This document shows, one piece after another, positions 50,788 through 58,088 of a stretch of 64,000 nt of DNA (positions within the stretch are counted from its first letter, which is position 1; every line of letters starts with the position of its first letter). Under the pieces are notes generated by a model. That model searched no databases. It worked only from the letters and a program-made list of their open reading frames with translations, and was not told the DNA's origin. Source of the DNA: an uncultured Christensenella sp. (GTDB lineage Bacteria; Bacillota; Clostridia; Christensenellales; Borkfalkiaceae); contig CAJTYL010000008.1 of assembly GCA_910583855.1 (NCBI GenBank), forward strand, positions 48,564 to 112,563, given 5' to 3'. The translations under genes were made by a program, and so were the position numbers.

Positions 50788-51912
50788 ATGAAAAAGAAAT
50801 TGGCGCTTATTGTCTTATCCCTCGTCTGCGTGTTCGCCTGCGCGTTAGCTTTGGTGGGCTGTCACCCCGAAAACGCCACTTACTATCTTATGGAGAACGG
50901 CAAACTTAAAACCGAGCAGTACTTTAAACTGAATTCGGGCAAATGGGAAGACGACGACGGAGCAAGCGGCACTTATAAGACCGAAGACGGTAAAATAAGA
51001 CTTTATATCGAAATGTTCGGAGAGAAAGAGGAGCTTGTAACGGGGACTTACGGCGACGGGCTGTTAATTTTCGATATGGGCGGCGGAATGAAAGAAATTT
51101 ACGTTTCAGACGCACACGGGCATACATACGGCGAATGGGAAACGGTCCGCCATAACTGCGTTGAGGACGGGTTGCAAAGACGCACCTGCGTATGCGGTTT
51201 TACGGAAGAACAGACCACGACCGCTTTGAGACATCATACGTTCGGGGAGTGGGAAACCTTTAAATACAACTGTCTGGAGGACGGTTTAAAGAAAAGGTAC
51301 TGCGCCTGCGGCGAAGAAGAGGAAGAAATTCTCCCCGCAATCGGCAGCCATACCTTTGGCGATTGGGTTGTAACGCCCCGCCCCGAAACTCCGTCATTAG
51401 GGGTTGAAGAACGGGTATGCGTATGCGGTGAAAGCGAAAGCAGAAAGTATTACTTTTTCGGTAAAGAATTTTACGAACTTTTGGAAAAAGCCGAACAAAC
51501 GCAGTCTTATTCCATTACCGTAACCATCAACGGAGTTGAATACTGGTATCAGATAGATAACGGTAAAGTAGTCATCGACGGACATAAACGTTTCCTATAC
51601 AAAGAAGGCGACAAGTACGTACAGCTTGACTATGACGAGGTTGAAGAAAAATACCGCAAAACTTTTATTGAACCCTTTGATTGCAACGAGTTTTTGGAGT
51701 TATTCAAAAAATTCACTTTGATAAGCTACGACGACCAATCGGAAGAGTACACCGTGATGTATGACGGCAAAAATTGTAAATTGGCTGCAAGCGATACCCG
51801 TATTGTTATAGATGATATTAACGAAGATAAATCTTATAAGATGGAAGCCGTCGGGCTTATTGAGTTTTACTTGCCCGATCAAAAAGATATAATCGACGAT
51901 ACCGCAAAATAA
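50788..51912 (+). CDS. Secreted lipoprotein with Cys-rich repeats
   Basis: 374 residues. Lipoprotein signal peptide with lipobox LVGC (Cys 25). Residues about 110-215 hold three repeats of the form HTFGEWETxxxNCxEDG...CxCGxxEE, a short Trp/Cys unit common in secreted proteins of gut Clostridia and perhaps metal-binding. The C-terminal 150 residues look like a beta-rich lipoprotein domain (SITVTINGVEYWYQI, then YTVMYDGKNCKLA). Function unknown. RBS AGGAGG. Expression likely depends on reading through the upstream terminator. Confidence 0.85.
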   Translation: MKKKLALIVLSLVCVFACALALVGCHPENATYYLMENGKLKTEQYFKLNSGKWEDDDGASGTYKTEDGKIRLYIEMFGEKEELVTGTYGDGLLIFDMGGGMKEIYVSDAHGHTYGEWETVRHNCVEDGLQRRTCVCGFTEEQTTTALRHHTFGEWETFKYNCLEDGLKKRYCACGEEEEEILPAIGSHTFGDWVVTPRPETPSLGVEERVCVCGESESRKYYFFGKEFYELLEKAEQTQSYSITVTINGVEYWYQIDNGKVVIDGHKRFLYKEGDKYVQLDYDEVEEKYRKTFIEPFDCNEFLELFKKFTLISYDDQSEEYTVMYDGKNCKLAASDTRIVIDDINEDKSYKMEAVGLIEFYLPDQKDIIDDTAK

Positions 51913-51916
51913 AAAA

Positions 51917-51948
51917 TAAAGGCGGGGACGCGTTTTGCGTCCCCGCTT
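51917..51948. terminator. Convergent terminator
   Basis: AGGCGGGGACGC-GTTT-TGCGTCCCCGCTT between the lipoprotein and ypeB. Confidence 0.85.
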
Positions 51949-52000
51949 ATTATTCATACCATTTTGTCATATTTGTCATACTGTCCGAGCAAACCGTTGC

Positions 52001-53950
52001 TTACATCAACGCTTTGCCTTGAGCAGTGCCTATTACGGTAAACACCTGTACTTCGTCGCCCGTCTTTGCGTCGATATAAACGTAGTAGTCGTTGCCTTCG
52101 TACGTGCCGAAGAACTCGTAGCAAAGCGCTTCATTACCGTCGACGGGAATAACGCAAAGTCTCGAACCTTCCTCGTCAAAGCCTTCGTGCAGTTTTTCAC
52201 GCGCCTCTGCGGTTGAAATTCTTGCGGCGGGAGCCGTTCTTTCAACGTGGTTCAAAACGTAGCTAAGTCCTTCCATACCTGTGACGATGCCGCGTTCTTC
52301 GCAAACCTTGACTTTAATCATATCCGAATAGAATATAACGCCGTCCTCTTCGTAAACGAAGTTAAGGTTGCAGGTCGTGCCGTTCTCGCTGGTCCATACG
52401 GCTTCCATATCGTCGTAGCCGAGCTCGTCCAAAAAGTCTTCCGCGATGTCGATGCATCTTTCTACGGAGAAGTTTTTAGCCGTGCAGTCCTTGTAACTGT
52501 TAAACTCAACGACTTTACCGCCGAGCTTTGAAATCTGCGCGTTCATCTCGCCGTCGCCCGTCGTAAGGGTAACGTTATAGCAAGTAAGCTGTTCTGCAAT
52601 AACTTCGCCCGTGCACTTTGCGTCGGTCACGTCGTAGTCCTCGAAATACTTCTTTGCAAGTTCTTCCGCGCGTGAAGCGGTTATCTCTTCCAGTCCTTCA
52701 AGGTTTTTAGCCGTTACTTTGTCAATATTCTCGGCAAAGGGGCCGTCGTTAATTTCCTTGGGAACTTCAATAACGTTATTCTGAATGGTGTCGAAGGAAG
52801 AGGAGAGCAGCCCCGTCTTTCCGCTCATCGCGGCAAGCATATCCTTGCCGTTCGCGTTGGCGGTAAGCTCGTTAATTATCTGCTTCATTTCCTTGTTTAC
52901 GTTATACATATGCTCTATGGTCGCAATCTGGCTTTCGGATAAGGGCTTGCCGCTTGCAACCGAATACAGCATTGACTGCGCGCCGTCGCCCATCTTGTTG
53001 ACGAACGAAGTCATGTTTTCGGTAAGTTGTCCGTTGAGGGGCAGTCTTTCTATAACGGTTTCAGCCATTTCGCTCTCGATTGCGATATCCGAAAGAAGGC
53101 GGACCTGGTCGTTCTTGGAGTTTGCAACCCTTGCCTTAGAAAGGTTGGTATCGAGGTTGTCTATGATAGAGTTAAGCTCGTAAAGGGACTCGGTGTGCAT
53201 ATCCGCCATATCCGTCTGCATACCGTTCATATTTATCCAGCCGAAGGTGAGCATAGTGCCCAGCGCAAGGGTGGTAACGCCCAAAGAAATAACCGCCGCA
53301 AGCCAGCCGCCGAATCCGGGCGCATGGCGTTTATCGTTCTTTTCCGCGCGTTTCTGTGCGCGGACTTTAAGATTGTGCTCGCGTTTTGCGCGCTTGTCCG
53401 CCATAGCCGCTTCACGCTTAGCTACGCGGGCTTCGGTTTTAGCCTTTTTAGCTTCAACCTTTGCCTGACGCTCTTCCTGAATGCGTTCGCGGCGGGCTTC
53501 CTTGCTCTCGTGCTTTAACATATCGCGGCGTTCGCGCGCCTTAGCCCTGCGCTCTTCGCGCGCTTCGCGTACGGCGGCGATTCTGTCCAGACGCTTCTGC
53601 TTTGCTTCAAGTCTCTTTTCAAGCCTTTTCTGCTTTTTCTCGGCGCGGATGCGGGCAAGTTCTATCTTCTTTTGTTCGCGTGCTTCCTTTCTTTTAAGTT
53701 GCTTTTCGTTAAGCTTTTTAGCGGGCTTAACCTTTTTCTTTTCGCTCTTGACGGGCGATGCGCCGTTTTCCTTTTTGGTTTGTTTAACGGGCGCGGAAGG
53801 TTTATCGCTCTTTTTAACCGTCTTTTTTACGGTTTTCTTTTCGGGGGTTTTGCTCTTTACGCTTTCCGTATTTTGGGACTTAACCCCGCTCTTTTTGCGG
53901 GTGAGGGCTTCAGCCTTTTCCGTTCCGCTTGAAATTTCTTTTTTACTCAT
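52001..53950 (-). CDS. ypeB: YpeB germination protein with long charged N-terminus
   Basis: 649 residues against about 450 for Bacillus YpeB. Residues 1-210 are extremely rich in Lys, Arg, Glu and Ala, probably a long cytoplasmic helix or coiled coil. A TM segment follows at about 212-238, then the YpeB body, with C-terminal PepSY-like domains (SRAEELAKKYFEDYDV and STAEAREKLHEGF). YpeB stabilises and localises the spore-cortex enzyme SleB, and the gene just upstream is sleB. RBS AGGAGGGG before the ATG. The N-terminal extension is novel to me. Confidence 0.9.
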   Translation of the reverse strand: MSKKEISSGTEKAEALTRKKSGVKSQNTESVKSKTPEKKTVKKTVKKSDKPSAPVKQTKKENGASPVKSEKKKVKPAKKLNEKQLKRKEAREQKKIELARIRAEKKQKRLEKRLEAKQKRLDRIAAVREAREERRAKARERRDMLKHESKEARRERIQEERQAKVEAKKAKTEARVAKREAAMADKRAKREHNLKVRAQKRAEKNDKRHAPGFGGWLAAVISLGVTTLALGTMLTFGWINMNGMQTDMADMHTESLYELNSIIDNLDTNLSKARVANSKNDQVRLLSDIAIESEMAETVIERLPLNGQLTENMTSFVNKMGDGAQSMLYSVASGKPLSESQIATIEHMYNVNKEMKQIINELTANANGKDMLAAMSGKTGLLSSSFDTIQNNVIEVPKEINDGPFAENIDKVTAKNLEGLEEITASRAEELAKKYFEDYDVTDAKCTGEVIAEQLTCYNVTLTTGDGEMNAQISKLGGKVVEFNSYKDCTAKNFSVERCIDIAEDFLDELGYDDMEAVWTSENGTTCNLNFVYEEDGVIFYSDMIKVKVCEERGIVTGMEGLSYVLNHVERTAPAARISTAEAREKLHEGFDEEGSRLCVIPVDGNEALCYEFFGTYEGNDYYVYIDAKTGDEVQVFTVIGTAQGKALM

Positions 53951-53960
53951 AATTCCCCTC

Positions 53961-54695
53961 CTAAATTGCGAATACGTGTTTACCTATCGTGGTAACCGTC
54001 TTTCTTGAAAATATCCAACTGCTCGTCGCCACCGCGGGGTTGTAATAGTAAATGCAACCGTAGGTGGGGTCCCAGCCGTTCATTGCGTCCTGAGCCGCGT
54101 TCATAGCGGTTTTATCGGGTGAAAGGTTAATTTGTCCGTCCGTTACCGCCGTAAAGGCGTCCTTTTGATAGATAACGCCTGAGATCGTGTTGGGAAACTT
54201 CGATGACGCGACTCTGTTCAGTATAACAGCGCCGACGGCAACCTGACCGGTGTAGCTTTCACCGCGTGCCTCCGCGTAAATACACTTCGCCAAAAGGTAC
54301 AGGTCCGAATTCGTGTAATTGGAACCCGAAGAACCCTTATTGCCTTCGAGCGCCTTCACGCTGTCGTTCATACCGAGTGCTGCAAAGGTCGATTTTCCCG
54401 CAATACCGTCGGCTTTAAGACCGTTTTTCTGCTGGAAGTACTTAACCGCTTTAACGGTTTGAGGTCCGTAAACGCCGTCAACCGAGCCGGAATAATAACC
54501 CCATTGCTTTAATCGTCTTTGTAGTTCTTTAACTTCGCCGCCCGTCGCGCCCTGCTTTAAAACAGCAGTCTGAACGTAGGGGGATACGGCAAAGTCGTTA
54601 TCGCCTGTGTGTCCCGTGTTGTTGAATACCGCGCCCACGGTTGCCACCGTTGCAATCGCTAAGGTTGCCGCGCCTATTCTAAGTGCTTTTTTCAT
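53961..54695 (-). CDS. sleB: Spore cortex-lytic enzyme SleB
   Basis: 244 residues from ATG 54695 (AAGGAGG upstream). Signal peptide (residues 1-25), a peptidoglycan-binding domain (GATGGEVKELQRRLKQWGYY, residues about 47-105), and the hydrolase_2 lytic transglycosylase domain starting LLAKCIYAEARGESYTGQVAVG, whose first Glu is the expected catalytic residue. Degrades cortex during germination. In operon with ypeB, 10 bp apart. A sigma-G-type promoter lies upstream. Confidence 0.95.
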   Translation of the reverse strand: MKKALRIGAATLAIATVATVGAVFNNTGHTGDNDFAVSPYVQTAVLKQGATGGEVKELQRRLKQWGYYSGSVDGVYGPQTVKAVKYFQQKNGLKADGIAGKSTFAALGMNDSVKALEGNKGSSGSNYTNSDLYLLAKCIYAEARGESYTGQVAVGAVILNRVASSKFPNTISGVIYQKDAFTAVTDGQINLSPDKTAMNAAQDAMNGWDPTYGCIYYYNPAVATSSWIFSRKTVTTIGKHVFAI

Positions 54696-54771
54696 TTTTC
54701 CTCCTTGCTCTGCCTCGCGAGAGCGACTTAAAAAATATGTGTAAACGGCAGAATTGTTCCGCCTTTGCAAT

Positions 54772-54801
54772 TATTATGAATAAGATAAATTTTTTTATGC
54801 A
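54772..54801 (-). promoter_or_regulatory. Predicted sigma-G promoter of sleB-ypeB
   Basis: Minus strand TGCATA (54801-54796), 17-base spacer, CATAATA (54778-54772); matches the forespore sigma-G consensus at both elements. Confidence 0.75.
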
Positions 54802-54833
54802 CCCCCGAGCTTTTGCTTTTTTAACTCAACGCC

Positions 54834-54862
54834 TTGACAAAAATAAACCCGCGTGATATATT
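54834..54862 (+). promoter_or_regulatory. Promoter of structured leader RNA 2
   Basis: -35 TTGACA, 17-base spacer, -10 TATATT. Predicted start at G54869. Confidence 0.75.
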
Positions 54863-54868
54863 TGTTAT

Positions 54869-55037
54869 GCCAAACAATTAAATTGCAGACGGGTATTATT
54901 TTTATAATACACCTTCATATTTTGCTACGGCAAAATCTTCCGTTTTTTGCTCAAACTATAAAGGCATAGTTGTATCCGACTATTCTTTGGGTTAAAACCG
55001 GAAGTTCATCCGTGTGCAATAAGAATAATTGTTTGGC
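54869..55037 (+). ncRNA. Structured RNA 2 (unknown class)
   Basis: 169 nt closed by a perfect 12-bp helix, GCCAAACAATTA (54869-54880) with TAATTGTTTGGC (55026-55037). It continues as ATTGCA/TGCAAT and ACGG/CCGT, then opens into a multiloop with hairpins TATTAT/ATAATA, ATTTTGC/GCAAAAT, AACTAT/ATAGTT and GGTT/AACC. The outer helix starts at the predicted +1. A terminator follows at 55058. 6S RNA is one alternative; the multi-hairpin interior fits it poorly. Confidence 0.65.
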
Positions 55038-55057
55038 GACTGTTAGGGTACTTTATG

Positions 55058-55089
55058 CGGGCAACCTTAACGGTTGCCCTTATTTTTTT
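55058..55089 (+). terminator. Terminator after structured RNA 2
   Basis: GGGCAACC-TTAAC-GGTTGCCC followed by TTATTTTTTT. Confidence 0.85.
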
Positions 55090-55161
55090 GTGGTAAAAAT
55101 GCAGTTTTGCTTTCGCCGTAAACTATATAAATACGCCCGCAAAGTTAAGGAGGACTGAATA

Positions 55162-56037
55162 ATGAAAGGAAAACAATTAAAAAAATTATTATTTATTCCG
55201 TTAACCGCGATAGCTGTCTGCGCGTTTGTCGCAACGCTTTCCGCCTGCGATGAAAAGCCCGTATCCGACGGCAGCTTGAAGTACGAGCTCAACTCCGACG
55301 GCACGGCGTACACGGTAACGGGCGTGGAAAAAGAAGAAGAGAGTTTTGTTATCCCTGCCGAATACGAGGGTAAGCCCGTAACCGCTATCGGAGACGGCGC
55401 ATTCTGGTGTTGTACGCCTTTGAAAAACGTCACCGTGCCAGACGGTATCGCGTCTGTCGGGAGCAATGCATTCTGGGGCTGCACCTCTCTTGAGCAAATA
55501 ACACTGCCGGATAGCATTCAGTCTACGGGCAAAGCGCTTTTCAGCGGCTGTACCGCTCTTACCGAAATCAATCTGCCGAACGGCTTGACGGCAATAGGAA
55601 AAGAAACCTTTTACGGTTGTACTTCGCTTGAAAGCGTAGCCCTGCCTTCCACCGTCGTTACAGTAGGAGAAAAAGCCTTTGCAAACTGCTCGTCGCTTAC
55701 TGGCGTAACTCTTCCCGACGGAGTCAAGACTGTTGCAAATGAAACGTTTAGCGGTTGCGCCGCCCTTTCGTGCGTGAGCATGAACGGGATAACGGCAATT
55801 CAAGAGTATGCGTTTAAAAATTGTACGTCGCTTGAAAGCGTGACCCTACCGAAATCCGTTCAGAGTATGGGCGCGGCTGTGTTCTTTAAATGTAACAAGC
55901 TTGCGACAGTAAACTTCGGCGGCACGGCGGACGAATGGAACGCCGTAACGAAGGACAGGTTTTGGAATACCGAAACGAAGAATTTCACCGTAAACTGTTC
56001 GGGCATAGTTTTGGACAAAAACGGCAATAGAATTTAA
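55162..56037 (+). CDS. BspA-type leucine-rich repeat lipoprotein
   Basis: 291 residues. Lipobox LSAC (Cys 29). Residues about 60-260 are eight or nine BspA-type (LRR_5) repeats of 22-24 residues: IPAEYEGKPVTAIGDGAF, then repeats of the kind GCTSLESVALPSTVVTVGEKAF. Such proteins are common surface proteins of gut bacteria and can bind host or bacterial partners. Preceded by RBS AAGGAGG and by the structured RNA 2/terminator leader. Confidence 0.9.
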   Translation: MKGKQLKKLLFIPLTAIAVCAFVATLSACDEKPVSDGSLKYELNSDGTAYTVTGVEKEEESFVIPAEYEGKPVTAIGDGAFWCCTPLKNVTVPDGIASVGSNAFWGCTSLEQITLPDSIQSTGKALFSGCTALTEINLPNGLTAIGKETFYGCTSLESVALPSTVVTVGEKAFANCSSLTGVTLPDGVKTVANETFSGCAALSCVSMNGITAIQEYAFKNCTSLESVTLPKSVQSMGAAVFFKCNKLATVNFGGTADEWNAVTKDRFWNTETKNFTVNCSGIVLDKNGNRI

Positions 56038-56041
56038 CGAA

Positions 56042-56077
56042 AAAAGCCGCCTGCGGGAAACCCCGCAGGCGGCTTAA
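56042..56077. terminator. Convergent terminator
   Basis: AAGCCGCCTGCGGGG/CCCCGCAGGCGGCTT type hairpin (GCCGCCTGCGGG-AAA-CCCCGCAGGCGGC). Confidence 0.8.
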
Positions 56078-56084
56078 ACTTTAT

Positions 56085-56312
56085 CTATTTGTTTATTATT
56101 ATATTTCCGAACTCGTCCTCTCTACATAAAAGATAATCAATCGAAACTTTAAAATAGTCCGCAAGCGCAATCAAAAAGGAAGCGGTGGGCTCGTTCTCGC
56201 CGTTTTCCCAACGCCCGATATTTCTTTGGCTCGTGCTTATCGCTTTTGCCAAGTCGCTTTGCGTCAACTCTTTTTCTAACCGAAGTTCTTTTATCCGTGT
56301 TTCAATTTTCAT
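56085..56312 (-). CDS. XRE-family HTH regulator, 75 aa
   Basis: 75 residues. Cro/C1-type HTH: RIKELRLEKELTQSDLAKAI then STSQRNIGRWENGENEPTAS, and the C-terminal YLLCREDEFGN. Start at ATG 56312; no RBS, and a TAAAAT box lies 8 bp upstream. A palindrome AGACAAATTTGTCT sits about 45 bp upstream in the shared region, so it likely regulates itself and the plus-strand unit. Confidence 0.8.
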   Translation of the reverse strand: MKIETRIKELRLEKELTQSDLAKAISTSQRNIGRWENGENEPTASFLIALADYFKVSIDYLLCREDEFGNIIINK

Positions 56313-56347
56313 CGCAAACAATTTTAGACAAAAATGTTTTAAAATTG

Positions 56348-56376
56348 TTTACATAGACAAATTTGTCTTTTATAAT
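56348..56376 (+). promoter_or_regulatory. Promoter with operator in the spacer
   Basis: -35 TTTACA (56348-56353), 17-base spacer TAGACAAATTTGTCTTT, -10 TATAAT (56371-56376). The perfect 14-bp palindrome AGACAAATTTGTCT (56355-56368) fills the spacer. A half-site TTAGACAAAAAT lies at 56323-56334. Confidence 0.75.
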
Positions 56377-56476
56377 GCTTATAAAAATACAAGCAAGTCT
56401 TGCGTGAGGTTATTGTGGATAAATACGGAAACAATATTGCAGAGAAGAAAATAAGATAAGCAAAGAGCAATTTTTA

Positions 56477-56596
56477 ATGGATATATATTTGTTGTTAAAA
56501 AGCGAATATATAGCAAAAGTTAATAGTAACGGCGAAAATGTAACCGTCCAACTTTTGAACGGTCAAAACTTTAAGCTGAGAGTGGAAGAGTTTTAA
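56477..56596 (+). CDS. Small protein, 39 aa
   Basis: 39 residues, MDIYLLLKSEYIAKV then a short beta-like stretch with NGQNFKLRVEE. No motif recognised. It follows the operator-controlled promoter by about 100 nt and ends before a terminator. A shorter in-frame GTG peptide (56415-56459, 14 residues) precedes it with GAGG upstream. The RBS for the 39-mer is weak. Confidence 0.45.
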   Translation: MDIYLLLKSEYIAKVNSNGENVTVQLLNGQNFKLRVEEF

Positions 56597-56606
56597 GTCA
56601 TTAACG

Positions 56607-56639
56607 AAAAAAGCCGCCTGCGTTGTCGCAGGCGGCAGT
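56607..56639. terminator. Convergent terminator
   Basis: AAGCCGCCTGCG-TTGT-CGCAGGCGGC between the small gene and spoIIR. Confidence 0.75.
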
Positions 56640-56643
56640 ACTT

Positions 56644-57180
56644 TTAATTTAAACCTTTAAATTTGTCGATAATTTCTTTTATTATCGAGCGGTACTCAAC
56701 GTCGGTGGTTGCCGAAGTAAAGCAAAGCGGAGGGTAGATAACGCACCACCAGTTGTCGCCCTTGCCCGTGCCGAGTTCCACGATTAACGCGTCGTATACG
56801 CCGCTTTCAAGAGTCAAATCGCCGTACACGCGGGTGGGGAACTCTTCCTGCCGTATCTGCGCCTTAGCGGTATAGCCGAACCCGTGAGCTTTTAAAGTTC
56901 TGTCGCAAACCTCTTCGATTCCGTCTAAAATACCGCCAATAACTTTTATCGCGGCGGGCTTGTCCACGCACTCGGTGACGTACGGCGTTATGTATTTTAC
57001 AACCTCGTCCTTTACGATATATTTTATATTCTGGTCTATATCGTCGTTGGAATTTGCGCGGACGTGAATTCTCAGATAATCTTTTTCGGCATGCGCGGTT
57101 TCCGCAGTGCCGCACCCGAAGTACACCGCCGCGCAAAGAACGGAAATAAGCAATAACGCAATAGCAATAAACTTTTTCAT
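56644..57180 (-). CDS. spoIIR: Stage II sporulation protein R
   Basis: 178 residues from ATG 57180 (GAGAGGTG upstream). Signal peptide, then LRIHVRANSNDDIDQNIKYIVKD (motif core HVRANSN), and EFPTRVYGDLTLESGVYDAL region (core FPTRVYGD). SpoIIR is secreted from the forespore to trigger SpoIIGA processing of pro-sigma-E in the mother cell. Confirms a sporulation programme. A sigma-F-like promoter is seen upstream. Confidence 0.95.
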   Translation of the reverse strand: MKKFIAIALLLISVLCAAVYFGCGTAETAHAEKDYLRIHVRANSNDDIDQNIKYIVKDEVVKYITPYVTECVDKPAAIKVIGGILDGIEEVCDRTLKAHGFGYTAKAQIRQEEFPTRVYGDLTLESGVYDALIVELGTGKGDNWWCVIYPPLCFTSATTDVEYRSIIKEIIDKFKGLN

Positions 57181-57208
57181 AAACACCTCTCGTTTTCGTT
57201 TACAAACC

Positions 57209-57238
57209 GTTTATTGCCGCAAATTATTTAATTTATAC
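57209..57238 (-). promoter_or_regulatory. Predicted sigma-F promoter of spoIIR
   Basis: Minus strand GTATA (57238-57234), 15-base spacer, GGCAATAAAC (57218-57209), near the sigma-F consensus (GGxAAxAxTx); one late -10 base does not fit. Confidence 0.55.
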
Positions 57239-57399
57239 AGTCATTTGGAAAAATTTACCCGTTCACATAATAATTTTGGGGCGGCATACTATATATTGTG
57301 GTTGAAAAGCTGCCGTAATCAACGCCGCAAAAAAAATTTAATTTCCGCAAAAAAACGCTTGATTTTTATATTTTTATTTGTTATATTTATTAAGCGTTT

Positions 57400-57475
57400 G
57401 GGAGCTTAGCTCAGTTGGGAGAGCAACTGCCCTACAAGCAGTGGGTCACAGGTTCGAGCCCTGTAGCTCCCACCA
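57400..57475 (+). tRNA. tRNA-Val(TAC) with C33
   Basis: Acceptor GGGAGCT/AGCTCCC, anticodon stem ACTGC/GCAGT, loop CCTACAA, encoded CCA. Anticodon TAC at 57433-57435. The base before the anticodon (57432) is C, where nearly all tRNAs have U33. Confidence 0.93.
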
Positions 57476-57496
57476 ACGTAAATAGTGCGGCAATAT

Positions 57497-57571
57497 GCGG
57501 GAGTGGCTCAGTGGTAGAGCGTCACCTTGCCAAGGTGAATGTCGCGGGTTCGAATCTCGTCTCCCGCTCCA
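57497..57571 (+). tRNA. tRNA-Gly(GCC)
   Basis: Acceptor GCGGGAG/CTCCCGC, anticodon loop TTGCCAA, encoded CCA. Confidence 0.96.
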
Positions 57572-57596
57572 ATAAAGCCGCGCTATTTTTTTATAA

Positions 57597-57671
<75 letters not shown>

Positions 57672-58088
57672 AAAAAACCTTGCAGAAGCAAGGTTTTTTC
57701 TTTTATTTTATCAGATTTTCGTAAAAATTTGTTTACATCAATAAAATAATATAAAATTGAAAGGACAAAAAGGAAAAGCCTTAGTTTTTACGGTGGCTTT
57801 TCCTTTTTTAACTTTAAAACACAAATAATAAAGTGTGTTTTAGTCACATGCTTTTTTTGTGGTTTTTATTAAAAAACTTTTTAAATACGCTGTTTTTGTC
57901 AACTTTTAAGGGTAGAATATATGTAAACATATGTTTAATTTAACAAAATGGGAGGGACAAGAAATCAGCAGATAATTTAACCGATTATTATAGGACGCCG
58001 TAATAAATTAGCAAGCAAATTTATTCGGTTTTCTTACGAATCCCAATTAAAAACATGCAAAAAAATTTAAAAATTAAGGAGAAAAATT
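57672..58088. other. Region between tRNA-Cys and the Rhs gene, 417 bp
   Basis: No gene. Very AT-rich. It contains the tRNA terminator, a second perfect 14-bp terminator-like hairpin (AAAAAGGAAAAGCC/GGCTTTTCCTTTTT, 57767-57808), a hairpin AAAACACA/TGTGTTTT (57816-57841), a possible -10 TAGAAT (57913) followed by the palindrome AAACATATGTTT (57925-57936), and the Rhs RBS AAGGAG. Confidence 0.65.
57676..57699 (+). terminator. Terminator of the tRNA operon
   Basis: AACCTTGC-AGAA-GCAAGGTT followed by TTTTC. Confidence 0.85.

Larger units (their letters stand above)
54696..55161. other. Divergent intergenic region with RNA 2, 466 bp
   Basis: Holds the sigma-G promoter of sleB, the promoter of RNA 2, the RNA, its terminator and a 70-nt stretch with the RBS AAGGAGG of the next gene. 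No separate promoter is obvious between terminator and gene. Confidence 0.7.

Noticed and set aside
54869..55037. Retron-type ncRNA, from the closing inverted repeats
   Set aside because: No reverse transcriptase gene lies next to it; the following gene is a leucine-rich lipoprotein.
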